Notes under the pieces: generated by a model
The model's input: the letters and a program-made list of their open reading frames with translations, nothing else
What the model was told of the DNA's origin: nothing
Database searches by the model: none
Origin: Candidatus Obscuribacterales bacterium
GTDB taxonomy: Bacteria; Cyanobacteriota; Vampirovibrionia; Obscuribacterales; Obscuribacteraceae
Reading direction: 5' to 3'
Assembly: GCA_020050685.1 (NCBI GenBank)
Contig: JAGVKG010000026.1
Coordinates: 1-64,000 of the forward strand
DNA: 64,000 nt
Program-made: the position numbers and the translations under genes
Shown here: in pieces, positions 21,490-29,925 of the stretch
Layout: each line of letters starts with the position of its first letter
How positions within the stretch are numbered: the first letter of the stretch is position 1

Positions 21490-21621
21490 CGTTTGCTTGC
21501 CTACCAATCCCCACGGCTCATACTCTTTAGATGCCCAAGCAGTGCGGCTTGCAAACCCCTAAACAATGAGATTTAATATTAAACAAAATATCTACTTTCT
21601 CTATGAATTTAGATAGAGTAA
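21490..21621 (-). promoter_or_regulatory. AT-rich leader of the giant gene, probable promoter
   Basis: This 132-bp gap between the acyl-CoA synthetase stop and the giant gene's start is much more AT-rich than either gene. On the minus strand it contains TTGTTTAATATTAAA, a plausible but weak -10 region, and an inverted repeat with 6-bp arms (CTCTAT/ATAGAG, 21598-21617). No strong Shine-Dalgarno sequence precedes the ATG. No U-tract terminator is evident for the upstream gene, so partial read-through is possible. Confidence 0.3.
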
Positions 21622-23193
21622 TTAGACTTTTAAGGCTGCCAAATATTGCTCTTTCAAGAGCCTTTTTGCCAATTTGCCAGAGCCGATTTTAGGCAATGAT
21701 TCAACAAAATGCACTTCCTTGGGAGCTTTGAAGTGGGCCATAGTTTGCTTGACAAATTCAATTAGCTCGTCTTCCTTTGGTTGGACACCCTTTGGTACAA
21801 CAAATGCTACAACGCGCTCACCCCACGTCTCATCCGGACAACCGATCACGGCACATTCCAGAACACTTGGGTGTTCAAACAGTCTATGCTCGACTTCTGT
21901 GGAATAAACATTTTCGCCACCCGTGATGATCATGTCTTTTTTGCGATCGACAATGTTGATATAGCCTTCCTGGTCAACAACCGCCAAATCACCGGTATAC
22001 AGCCAACCATCCTTTATGGCTTGGGCTGTAGCTTCCGGCCTTTGCCAATAACCAGAAGTTACAGTCGGACCTTTGACAATAATTTCGCCGACTTCGCTAT
22101 CATTAGGCTCAACTTCTTGTCCATTCTCTCGTACAACCTTCAAATCCACTCCCAAAAATGGACGCCCGGTTCGACATTTATATTGCAATTGTTTTTCTTC
22201 CGGCAATTGCCTCAAATGCTCTTTCAATAAGCTCAAAGTAAGATACGGACTCGTTTCCGTCATTCCATATGTTTGAATATAATCACAACCAAATGCCAGA
22301 AGTATGCGACGGACAACATCCGGTGCAATCGGCGCGCCACCACTCATGATCGCGCGCAAACTTGAATAATCGTGCTGAGAAAGATTGGGCTCGTGCAATA
22401 AATGATTCAACATTGTCGGAATCAAATTGGAAATTGTCACCTTTTCTTTTTCAATTACGGCAACCACAGAATCAGCCCGGAAATACGGCACAAACACATG
22501 CTTTCCACCGACTGCCGTAATGGCAAATGTCGCCCATGCATCTGCCAAATGAAACATTGGTGCTACATGCAACCAGGTATCGCGATCGCAAAGCGATAAC
22601 TCAGCAATGGCTGCCATTGCATGAAATGTTACATTGCCATGACTGAGCATCACACCTTTGGGCACACCGGTTGTGCCGCTTGTGTAATAAAGATGCAAAA
22701 GCTGATTTGCCGCTGATTCAAACGGAACAATATGCTTTTTGCCTGCTTGAGCCAAGACACCTTCATATGATGCCGGATTTTTTGCTCCGAAATTGGTCAG
22801 CTCGTTGCCCAGCCAAATTACATATTCAACACTGGCGGCTTCACCGAGAGCCCCTTGCACAGACTCGACAAAATCATCATGAGCAATCACAATTCTGGCT
22901 TGCGAGTCATTCAATATAAATGCAATTTCTTGGGCACTGAGGCGAAAGTTTATCGGATTGCAAACTGCACCAATCAAGGCACAGGCATAATATGCCTCCA
23001 TAAATTCATGTCCGTTGGGAGCAATCACGGCCACCACTGTGCCAACGCCGACTCCACGCTCGGAAAGTGCTGCGGCCAAACTGTCCACGCGCTTGGCAAA
23101 TTCTCGATAAGTAAAACGCTTTTCGCCGTCAACCAAAGCCTCCCTGTCCGGCCAGAGTGCCAGGGCTCGTCTTAAAGTCAAAAGCAAATTCAC
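21622..23193 (-). CDS. Acyl-CoA synthetase (AMP-dependent ligase, FadD/AlkK type)
   Basis: This 523-residue ANL-superfamily ligase activates a carboxylic acid, probably a medium- or long-chain fatty acid, with ATP and CoA via an acyl-adenylate. Visible motifs in order are the Thr/Ser/Gly P-loop (YYTSGTTGVPKGVMLSH, about residue 170), the adenine-binding YGMTETSP near 300, YTGDLAVVDQEGYINIVDRK near 395-415, GGENVYSTEVE, and the C-terminal Lys motif IGSGKLAKRLL, whose Lys is the usual adenylation residue. Length and domains are complete. No signal peptide is seen, so it should be cytosolic or membrane-associated. It stands alone between a small protein and the giant gene, so the physiological substrate cannot be read from context. 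Confidence 0.93.
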   Translation of the reverse strand: MNLLLTLRRALALWPDREALVDGEKRFTYREFAKRVDSLAAALSERGVGVGTVVAVIAPNGHEFMEAYYACALIGAVCNPINFRLSAQEIAFILNDSQARIVIAHDDFVESVQGALGEAASVEYVIWLGNELTNFGAKNPASYEGVLAQAGKKHIVPFESAANQLLHLYYTSGTTGVPKGVMLSHGNVTFHAMAAIAELSLCDRDTWLHVAPMFHLADAWATFAITAVGGKHVFVPYFRADSVVAVIEKEKVTISNLIPTMLNHLLHEPNLSQHDYSSLRAIMSGGAPIAPDVVRRILLAFGCDYIQTYGMTETSPYLTLSLLKEHLRQLPEEKQLQYKCRTGRPFLGVDLKVVRENGQEVEPNDSEVGEIIVKGPTVTSGYWQRPEATAQAIKDGWLYTGDLAVVDQEGYINIVDRKKDMIITGGENVYSTEVEHRLFEHPSVLECAVIGCPDETWGERVVAFVVPKGVQPKEDELIEFVKQTMAHFKAPKEVHFVESLPKIGSGKLAKRLLKEQYLAALKV

Positions 23194-23334
23194 GGTGCCG
23201 CCTTGTCAAATCTTATCGACTGGCCAAACAACCAATCGGGCTCTCAAGAGCAAGATAATATTTTATCGCGCTCAATCTCAAGCCTACCCGCAATGGGATT
23301 TAGGCGAAACATAAATTTATCGGCTAGAGAACGT

Positions 23335-23553
23335 CTATCTTACTAGCTGCTTGGCCCGTTTTTTCTTGGGCGCATTTTTCTTCACTTCAGCCAGATGCTG
23401 TAAATGCTTTTCCAGTTGCTTTACAGAAAACGGATACGGGCACCACCCAGCTCCATCAGCTGGGCATACTGCCAAGACCTGAGCTTGTGATTTTGCCTGT
23501 ATCTTCTTAGATTTACGAGGACGTTCGAGGACTAATGTAGTTTGAGACTTCAT
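23335..23553 (-). CDS. Small basic protein of unknown function (72 aa)
   Basis: A short ORF read toward the acyl-CoA synthetase. The ATG at 23553 is chosen because GGAGG lies eight bases upstream; a longer in-frame start at 23634 lacks such a site. The protein is Lys/Arg-rich at both ends (ERPRKSKK; KKNAPKKKRAKQLVR) around a distinctive core, CPADGAGWCPYPFSVKQLEK, with two cysteines and a WCPYPFS motif. I do not recognise a family. The strong ribosome site and mixed composition argue that it is real. The basic tail and Cys pair could suit nucleic-acid or metal binding, but that is speculation. Confidence 0.6.
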   Translation of the reverse strand: MKSQTTLVLERPRKSKKIQAKSQAQVLAVCPADGAGWCPYPFSVKQLEKHLQHLAEVKKNAPKKKRAKQLVR

Positions 23554-23760
23554 AGCGCCGCCTCCATATCTTTGTTTTAGCACCGATTGGCGGATCTGGC
23601 GACCCCCAAATAGCTGAAATTGGCTGAAAATCATGATTTAGCACGATATTTTAATGACAAATGCCCTGAAATGGCGCTAAACAGTGGCTTTCAGCAGGTT
23701 TAGATTATAAGCGCCAGAGGGGATTTTGGCACAAAAATATCGGCAAAATGGCCAAAAATA

Positions 23761-23778
23761 ATCAACTCACTAGTTGAT
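23761..23778. promoter_or_regulatory. Inverted repeat, possible operator
   Basis: ATCAACT and AGTTGAT form 7-bp arms around a 4-base spacer, about 330 bp upstream of paoA. There is no U-tract after it on either strand, so a protein-binding site is more likely than a terminator. Confidence 0.35.
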
Positions 23779-23876
23779 AATGCAAAAATTTCTCAAATGC
23801 TTGCCCAAGCTAGTCACTCAAATGCTGACAATTGCTGATTGGCGATATATTTTTTTGCGCGTGCTTTTCCGCCAAA

Positions 23877-23898
23877 TTGATCCATATATATGGATCAA
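23877..23898. promoter_or_regulatory. Perfect 22-bp palindrome, candidate operator upstream of paoA
   Basis: The half-site TTGATCCATAT is followed by its exact reverse complement with no spacer, centred about 218 bp before the paoA start. A perfect 22-bp palindrome in non-coding DNA is typical of a dimeric regulator site. Which protein binds it is unknown; no regulator gene is adjacent. Confidence 0.5.
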
Positions 23899-24105
23899 GA
23901 TATCCGAATCATTTTGCATGGATCTTGTTGAATGGACCTTGGCACATTCTGGCACAGGACATTTATCCATCTCTTAGAAACCCGATTTACTAATTTGATC
24001 CGAGCGCAACACGGCATTAAGATATAGGCAACGTAAAAACCAAGGAAACTACATATCAGCTTTTGGGCACTGATTTTTAATTGGTGCATGCGAGGAAGCC
24101 GGGCA

Positions 24106-24738
24106 ATGACATACAAAATTTCTCGGCGCAGGTTCGGGCAACTCGCTATAGCCACAAGCGCCCTGGCTGCACTCTATGAATACAATTTTGCCAAGAGCAA
24201 TATTCAAGCGTTAGCCAAGCAAAGTCCTGCCTGGCAAGGAGGCAATATTCCTAAGCTCACAAAAGTCAATGTCAATTTCCAAGTCAATGGCACAAAACAA
24301 GCGGTCGAAGTTGATTCACGCATGTCGCTATTAGATTGTTTACGTGAAAAACTCAAGTTGACGGGCAGCAAAAAAGGCTGCGACCATGGTCAATGCGGAG
24401 CTTGCACCGTGATGGTGAATGGGCGAAGAATTAATTCCTGCCTGACCTTTGCTTGCATGCATGAAGGCGATGAAATTACCACAATCGAAGGACTAGCGAA
24501 GGATGGCAACCTTCATCCTATGCAAGAAGCCTTTATTGCCCACGATGGTTTCCAATGTGGCTATTGTACGCCTGGACAAATCATGTCAGCCGTTGCTTTG
24601 CTTTCCGAAACCTGTGGCAAGCAAGACAGCGATGTTGCTGAATGTATGAGTGGCAATATTTGTCGTTGTGCTGCTTACCCAAACATTGTCGCCGCCATTC
24701 AAGAAGTGAGAAAGGGGAAAGTTAATGCATCCCTTTAA
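24106..24738 (+). CDS. paoA: Periplasmic aldehyde oxidase, [2Fe-2S] subunit (PaoA/YagT-like)
   Basis: Small iron-sulfur subunit of a xanthine-oxidase-family enzyme; it carries electrons from the molybdenum centre to FAD. The protein starts with a Tat signal (SRRRFGQLAIATSALAAL), so the folded complex is exported. The ferredoxin-like domain has Cys92, Cys97, Cys100 and Cys112. The helical domain has Cys151 and Cys154 (CGYC) and Cys186 and Cys188 (CRC), making two [2Fe-2S] clusters. The ATG at 24106 is preferred over 24088 because GAGGAAG lies seven bases before it. It is 210 residues, normal for the family. Its end overlaps paoB by 14 bp, indicating translational coupling. In E. coli the equivalent complex oxidises aromatic aldehydes in the periplasm. 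Confidence 0.93.
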   Translation: MTYKISRRRFGQLAIATSALAALYEYNFAKSNIQALAKQSPAWQGGNIPKLTKVNVNFQVNGTKQAVEVDSRMSLLDCLREKLKLTGSKKGCDHGQCGACTVMVNGRRINSCLTFACMHEGDEITTIEGLAKDGNLHPMQEAFIAHDGFQCGYCTPGQIMSAVALLSETCGKQDSDVAECMSGNICRCAAYPNIVAAIQEVRKGKVNASL

Positions 24739-25723
24739 ATATGGAAAGACAGTTGATCTGAAAGAGGCAATTAATCAGCTTGGTAGCCAGCCGAAAGCAA
24801 ATTTAATTGCTGGTGGTACGACATTGGTAGATTTGCTGCGATTGAATGTGGTCACAGCCAATCATCTAATTGATATCAATCAATTACCAATTGCCAATAT
24901 AGAAATCTTTGAGGCAAAATCATCTCCGGAAATTGGTGCACGCATTGGTGCCCTGGCTCGCAATACAGATGTAGCCATGCACAAACAAATCATCAAAAAT
25001 TATCCGCTGATTTCACAAGCGATTCTTTCTGGCGCCTCGCCGCAGCTGCGCAATATGGCCACAGTCGGCGGTAACGTCATGCAGCGTACTCGTTGCGCAT
25101 ATTTCCGTGACACCGCAGTGCCCTGCAACAAGCGCGAGCCCGGCTCGGGCTGTCCAGCCATCGGTGGCTTGAATCGCTCGCATGCCATATTGGGCACAAG
25201 CGAAAGTTGCATCGCCGTGCATGCATCCGATATGTGCGTTGCCTTGGTGGCACTTGATGCCCAAGTTCTCTTGAGCGGGCCGCAAGGCGAACGTAAGGTA
25301 GCGCTTGTCGATTTTTACTTGCTGCCTGGAAATCATCCAGAAAAAGAAAATCTCCTCAAGCCCGGCGAAATAATTGTGCAAGTCGAATTGCCCCATTCTC
25401 CTTTTGCCAAACATTCTCATTATTTGAAAGTGCGCGACAGGGAATCATTTTCATTTGCATTAGTTTCTGCAGCTTGTGCTCTGGAAATTAAAAATGGCAA
25501 GATTGTCGATGCACGCATTGCTCTCGGTGGTGTAGCAACAAAACCTTGGCGTGCACTAGATGCAGAAAAGCTTTTGCTCGGTCAAAGTCCGAGTGAAGGA
25601 TTATTTGCCAAAGCCGGAGAAGTAAGCATACTTGGTGCTAAGCCACAGAAGTCCAATGCCTTTAAAGTTGAATTAACCAAGCGCACTGTTAAGCGTGCGC
25701 TGCTCGCAGCCGTAGGAGAATAG
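24725..25723 (+). CDS. paoB: Periplasmic aldehyde oxidase, FAD subunit (PaoB/YagS-like)
   Basis: FAD-binding middle subunit (332 aa) of the aldehyde oxidase. The FAD-binding loop NLIAGGTTLVDLLR is at residues 27-40, with a second flavin motif, GASPQLRNMATVGGN, near 103-117. It carries the extra insert typical of PaoB, with Cys124, Cys134, Cys143 and Cys162 (RTRCAYFRD, PCNKREPGSGC, SESC), which in E. coli PaoB binds a [4Fe-4S] cluster. That insert distinguishes this enzyme from ordinary xanthine dehydrogenases. It has no signal of its own and probably travels with PaoA through Tat. It overlaps paoA and ends one base before the paoC start. Confidence 0.93.
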   Translation: MHPFKYGKTVDLKEAINQLGSQPKANLIAGGTTLVDLLRLNVVTANHLIDINQLPIANIEIFEAKSSPEIGARIGALARNTDVAMHKQIIKNYPLISQAILSGASPQLRNMATVGGNVMQRTRCAYFRDTAVPCNKREPGSGCPAIGGLNRSHAILGTSESCIAVHASDMCVALVALDAQVLLSGPQGERKVALVDFYLLPGNHPEKENLLKPGEIIVQVELPHSPFAKHSHYLKVRDRESFSFALVSAACALEIKNGKIVDARIALGGVATKPWRALDAEKLLLGQSPSEGLFAKAGEVSILGAKPQKSNAFKVELTKRTVKRALLAAVGE

Positions 25724-25724
25724 A

Positions 25725-27965
25725 ATGGCAGGCAAAATTGGTGAATCAGAACAATCTGCCAAGTACGTTGGTAAAGCCGTCAATAGAGTTGATGGACACT
25801 CAAAGGTAACTGGTGCTGCTACTTACGCTGCCGAGCACAAAATAGACGATCTCGTCTATGCGGCGTTAATTCAAAGCACAATTGCCAAAGGCACCATCAC
25901 AAAAATGGACACCAGTGAAGCCGAAAGACTGCCTGGTGTGAAAGTAATAATTACACCATTCAATGCGCCAAGGCTTTCCAGTAAATCAACGCCGTCAGGA
26001 CGCAGCTTACTTTTATTGCAAGACAAACAAGTTCAACACGACAGACAAAATATTGGCCTAGTCATAGCCGATACCTGGGAATCAGCAAGTCACGCGGCCA
26101 GCCTGGTAAAAGTGAGCTACAAACAAACAGAACCACAAGTTGAAATTGAAAAGCATGCAACTTATGAAAAACTCAAATCAACCACAAGCGAAATCGGCAA
26201 ACAAATCTCGGCAGCTGGACATAAAAGAGGTGATTTTAGCCAAGCCTTTGCCTCAGGCGCGCATAAAGTCGATCAAATTTATTCCACCCCCATGGAAAGT
26301 CACAATCCCATGGAACCATTTGCCGTGATTGCTAGCTGGGAAGGCGAGCATCTTACACTTTATGATACAACGCAAGCAGTTTTTGCCACACGTAAAACTG
26401 TAGCTGAGCATTTCGATATTCCCGAATCACATGTACGAATAATTTCGCCCTTTGTCGGCGGCGGCTTTGGCAGCAAACTTTCCACTTGGTCGCATGTGAT
26501 ATTAGCGGCAATGGCCGCCCGCAAAGTAAATTTGCCAGTCAAACTGGTTCTTAGCCGTGCGCAAATGTACGGACCAGTCGGTTTTCGTCCTAAGACAATT
26601 CAAAGAATATTATTGGCTGCAGACAAAAACGGTAAATTGACAGCTATCAGGCATGACAATATCAATGAAACATCACACTTTGAAGATTATGTAGAAGCAA
26701 GCACACACACGACTTCGCGCATGTATGCTTGCCCCAACTTAATCACTAGTCAAAACCAAGTTGCTTTGGATATTGGCACACCCACATGGATGCGGGCACC
26801 AGGCGAAGCACCAGGTAGCTTTGCTTTAGAATCAGCCATGGACGAATTAGCTTATGAGCTTGGCCTTGATCCAATTGAATTGCGAGTGCGTAATTACCCA
26901 GAAAAGGATCCAGAATCCGGTTTGCCTTGGTCAAGTAACTCACTAAGAGAATGTTATAAGGTCGGTGCAGAAAAGTTTGGCTGGCACAAACGTAACCCAG
27001 AACCAAAATCGATGCGCGCAGGCAAAGACTTGCTTGGCTGGGGTATGGCTGCCGCAACTTATCCAACTTATCGCATGGCAGCTAATGCCCAAGTAACAAT
27101 TCTGCCAAGCGGAGAGGCATTGGTGCAAGCCGGATCGCAAGACATCGGCACAGGCACCTACACAATCATGAGCCAAGTTGCAGCAGATACGCTTGGCTTA
27201 CCAATTGAAAAAATCAAGTTTGAACTGGGCGACAGTACTTTGCCGCGTACACCGTTGTCCGGTGGATCGATGACTGCGGCTTCCGTCGGTTCGGCTGTCC
27301 AGTTAGCCTGCCAGACAGCCCTAAATAGTTTGATCAAAACAGCCATTGCCGATCAGGTATCGCCACTTTATCAAGCCAAGGCAGAGTCAATTGTTGCCCG
27401 GGATGAAGGGCTTTATTTATCCTCCGATTCTAAAAAAGGCGAAAGGCTTACAGACATAATCAAGCGCAACAAGCTTAAACAAGTTGTCGGCAAAGCAGAA
27501 TCCAAGCCAGGCAATGAAGACGAAAAATACTCAATGCATTCTTATGGGGCAATTTTTGCCGAAGTAAAAATTGACTCGGACTTAGTCAGACCGAAACTAA
27601 CCAGAATGGTTGGCGCTTACGGGGCCGGCAAAATTCTCAATCTCAAAACGGCTCGCAATCAAATGTTTGGTGGCATGACCTTTGGCATCGGTATGGCTCT
27701 CATGGAACACACGCTCATTGATCCCAAGTTGGGTCGGATTATGAACGCAGACTTGGCAGAATATCATTTGCCTGTCAATCTCGACGTTCCTAATTTGGAT
27801 GTGATTTTTATTGATGAACACGATCCGCATATCAATCCTCTAGGCGCAAAGGGCATAGGTGAAATCAGCATTACAGGTGTGGCCGCAGCCATTGCCAATG
27901 CTGTTTACCATGCAACCGGAAAACGCATACGCGATTTGCCAATTACAATCGACAAAATCATGTAG
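25725..27965 (+). CDS. paoC: Periplasmic aldehyde oxidase, molybdenum subunit (PaoC/YagR-like)
   Basis: Large catalytic subunit (746 aa) that binds the molybdenum cofactor and hydroxylates the aldehyde. It has the xanthine-oxidase a/b-hammerhead start (YVGKAVNRVDGHSKVTGAATY), the Moco-binding motifs PFVGGGFGSK and WMRAPGEAPGSFALESAMDE, GSQDIGTGTYT, and the catalytic base in GAKGIGE (Glu713) near the C-terminus. The neighbouring mocA suggests the cofactor is the cytosine dinucleotide form. No signal peptide is seen, consistent with piggy-back Tat export by PaoA. The substrate range (aromatic or aliphatic aldehydes) cannot be read from sequence. Confidence 0.93.
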   Translation: MAGKIGESEQSAKYVGKAVNRVDGHSKVTGAATYAAEHKIDDLVYAALIQSTIAKGTITKMDTSEAERLPGVKVIITPFNAPRLSSKSTPSGRSLLLLQDKQVQHDRQNIGLVIADTWESASHAASLVKVSYKQTEPQVEIEKHATYEKLKSTTSEIGKQISAAGHKRGDFSQAFASGAHKVDQIYSTPMESHNPMEPFAVIASWEGEHLTLYDTTQAVFATRKTVAEHFDIPESHVRIISPFVGGGFGSKLSTWSHVILAAMAARKVNLPVKLVLSRAQMYGPVGFRPKTIQRILLAADKNGKLTAIRHDNINETSHFEDYVEASTHTTSRMYACPNLITSQNQVALDIGTPTWMRAPGEAPGSFALESAMDELAYELGLDPIELRVRNYPEKDPESGLPWSSNSLRECYKVGAEKFGWHKRNPEPKSMRAGKDLLGWGMAAATYPTYRMAANAQVTILPSGEALVQAGSQDIGTGTYTIMSQVAADTLGLPIEKIKFELGDSTLPRTPLSGGSMTAASVGSAVQLACQTALNSLIKTAIADQVSPLYQAKAESIVARDEGLYLSSDSKKGERLTDIIKRNKLKQVVGKAESKPGNEDEKYSMHSYGAIFAEVKIDSDLVRPKLTRMVGAYGAGKILNLKTARNQMFGGMTFGIGMALMEHTLIDPKLGRIMNADLAEYHLPVNLDVPNLDVIFIDEHDPHINPLGAKGIGEISITGVAAAIANAVYHATGKRIRDLPITIDKIM

Positions 27966-28057
27966 GGGCTGGGTCTCCCCGCCCTCAACATATCAATAAA
28001 TTTCATCATGGCAGAATCTACAAGGCAATTGCATCAACCGACAAATTAGGAGAATGA

Positions 28058-28645
28058 ATGTCCACCAAAAAGATATTAATGCTAGTTGGAGATTATGTCG
28101 AAGACTACGAAGCCATGGTGCCATTGCAAATCTTGACCATGGTTGGACACCATGTTGATACCGTTTGCCCAAATAAGAAACCTGGTGACAAAGTCAAAAC
28201 TGCCATCCATGTTTTTGAAGGCGACCAAACTTATAGTGAAAAGCCAGGACACAACTTTGCTATCACTTTCGATTTCAATCAAGTCAAAGAAGGCAATTAC
28301 GATGGCTTGGTAATCCCAGGAGGGCGGGCGCCGGAGTATTTGCGCTTAGATGAACGTGTCTTAGATCTCGTGCGTAATTTTGCCAAATCCAACAAACCCA
28401 TAGCAGTAATTTGTCACGGAGCGCAAATCCTTACTGCTGCTAATGTCGTGCAAGGCAAAGTTTGCTCAGCCTATCCGGCAGTCAAACCAGAACTTATTGC
28501 CGTCGGCGCAAAATGGGGAGAACCAAACCAAACATTCACAAACGCATATGTCGACGACAATATTATTTCCGCCGCAGCTTGGCCTGCCCAAGCAGATTGG
28601 ATGCGAAAGTTTCTCGACAGACTAGGCAGCCGAATTGAGGCTTAA
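28058..28645 (+). CDS. DJ-1/PfpI family protein
   Basis: A 195-residue protein with the class-I glutamine-amidotransferase-like fold. The nucleophile elbow AVICHGAQIL has Cys119-His120, and GDYVEDYE near residue 11 supplies the usual acidic partner. YDGLVIPGGRAPEYLR at 81-96 is the family's conserved strand-loop. The ribosome site AGGAG is clear. Family members act as peptidases, or as glyoxalases/chaperones that repair or remove reactive carbonyls. Its place between paoC and xdhC, two bases from the latter, makes a carbonyl-detoxification role attractive; that is inference. It is not normally part of the E. coli pao operon. Confidence 0.88.
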   Translation: MSTKKILMLVGDYVEDYEAMVPLQILTMVGHHVDTVCPNKKPGDKVKTAIHVFEGDQTYSEKPGHNFAITFDFNQVKEGNYDGLVIPGGRAPEYLRLDERVLDLVRNFAKSNKPIAVICHGAQILTAANVVQGKVCSAYPAVKPELIAVGAKWGEPNQTFTNAYVDDNIISAAAWPAQADWMRKFLDRLGSRIEA

Positions 28646-28647
28646 CG

Positions 28648-29925
28648 ATGAAAGACATCAACACCATCGTCGAAAAGCAAAAGGCGCTAGCCGAGCAAGG
28701 CATAGAATCAGTTCTTGCTACTGTTGTGCAAATCTCTGGCTCAGCTTATCGTAGACCGGGAGCACACATGTTGATTGGCAGAAATGGTGACAAGGCAGGC
28801 ACCATTTCCGGTGGTTGTCTTGAAGGCGATGTAATCGAACATGCAGCCAAGGTATTTACAAATCCCAAACCGCTTTTGTTGCAATACAATATTGACGATG
28901 AGTACGACAAAATCTTCGGCACAGGCAGCGGCTGCAATGGCAGCGTGAGCATTTTGCTTGAACCCTTGATCACGACTACCAAGATTAAGACTACAAAGAT
29001 CAATCCACTAGAGGTCTACGCTCAATGTCTCAAGGACAACAAGAAACGAGCCTTGGTAACTATTTTTGCTGTTGACACTAATGATTCGAAAGAACCGGCA
29101 GTCAAACAAGGAAAACATGCTTTGCTAGACGAGCTTGGCGGTTGGTCGACAGAAATTCCATGTCCTGAATTAAATGCACAAATTCTTGATGATGCCCGCC
29201 ACTGCTTAAGCACTGGTCAATCGACCTCTAGAGAATACAATTTCCAATCCGGTCGCTACGCAACCTTGATTGAAATGATTCAGTCGCCAATCAAATTAGT
29301 AATCTTTGGTGCCGGCGATGATGTAATTCCTGTCGTTGCCTTTGCTAAACAACTAGGCTGGCAAACATGCATTGCCGATCCCCGTCCTGCCTTTGCCACA
29401 AGCGAGCGCTTTGCCCTTGCCGATACTGTACTTTGTTTGCGACCAGAAGAAATAGATTTAAAAGTTGTTTTGGATGAACGCACTGCAGTTGTACTGATGA
29501 GCCACAACTTTCAATTTGATCTAGCTGCACTCAAGCACTTGAAACACTCATTTTCTCATGCCTTTCAATTGCCTTACTTGGGCATTCTCGGGCCAAAGAA
29601 AAGAACAAATGAAATTTTTGCCGAGCTTTCTGAAAGCGACTTTGCCTTCTGGAAAGCCAAAGTGACTGCACTCAATTTCCCCATCGGTTTGGATCTAGGA
29701 GCCGAAACACCGCAAGAAATTGCTTTATCAATCATCTCGGAAATTCAAGCTGTCTTTGCTCTCGGCGAAAAACAAAGCCACGTTGAATTTCTCAAAAATC
29801 GCCAAGGCCCAATTCACCCACCAGAAACTAAGAGTACCGAGCCGAGTCAGTCAGACGATGTCGAGCCCTTGACCAAGGTGACGAAGCAAGAGAACATCCC
29901 ATGCCCCATCTCCAAAGCAAAGTAG
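28648..29925 (+). CDS. XdhC/CoxI family molybdoenzyme maturation factor
   Basis: A 425-residue protein of the XdhC family (PaoD in E. coli), which binds modified molybdenum cofactor and inserts it into xanthine-oxidase-type enzymes. The N-terminal XdhC domain has ATVVQISGSAYRRPGAHMLI and the GTISGGCLEGDV and GTGSGCNG motifs with conserved Cys. The C-terminal Rossmann-like domain has VIFGAGDDVIPVVAFAKQLG near residue 215. The final 55 residues are a Pro/Glu/Lys-rich tail. It starts two bases after the pfpI-like gene, and its last 25 bases overlap mocA in another frame, so the three maturation genes are tightly coupled. Confidence 0.92.
   Translation: MKDINTIVEKQKALAEQGIESVLATVVQISGSAYRRPGAHMLIGRNGDKAGTISGGCLEGDVIEHAAKVFTNPKPLLLQYNIDDEYDKIFGTGSGCNGSVSILLEPLITTTKIKTTKINPLEVYAQCLKDNKKRALVTIFAVDTNDSKEPAVKQGKHALLDELGGWSTEIPCPELNAQILDDARHCLSTGQSTSREYNFQSGRYATLIEMIQSPIKLVIFGAGDDVIPVVAFAKQLGWQTCIADPRPAFATSERFALADTVLCLRPEEIDLKVVLDERTAVVLMSHNFQFDLAALKHLKHSFSHAFQLPYLGILGPKKRTNEIFAELSESDFAFWKAKVTALNFPIGLDLGAETPQEIALSIISEIQAVFALGEKQSHVEFLKNRQGPIHPPETKSTEPSQSDDVEPLTKVTKQENIPCPISKAK

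Larger units (their letters stand above)
23554..24105. other. 552-bp intergenic region upstream of the pao operon
   Basis: AT-rich spacer between the divergent 72-aa gene and paoA. No convincing coding frame was found: the possible plus ORF at 23774-23977 has no ribosome site and an implausible composition. It holds two inverted repeats, listed separately. It should contain the promoter of the pao operon and that of the small gene, but I cannot assign -35/-10 boxes with confidence. Confidence 0.6.

Noticed and set aside
22855-23175. Plus-strand reading frame opposite the acyl-CoA synthetase start
   Set aside because: It is fully antisense to a well-conserved ligase frame and has no recognisable protein features.
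23774-23977. 67-residue plus-strand frame in the pao upstream region
   Set aside because: No ribosome site, composition unlike neighbours, and it runs across the 22-bp palindrome.
27966-28057. GC-rich GGGG...CCCC stretch after paoC as a terminator
   Set aside because: Weak pairing, no U-tract, and the downstream genes look like the same operon.
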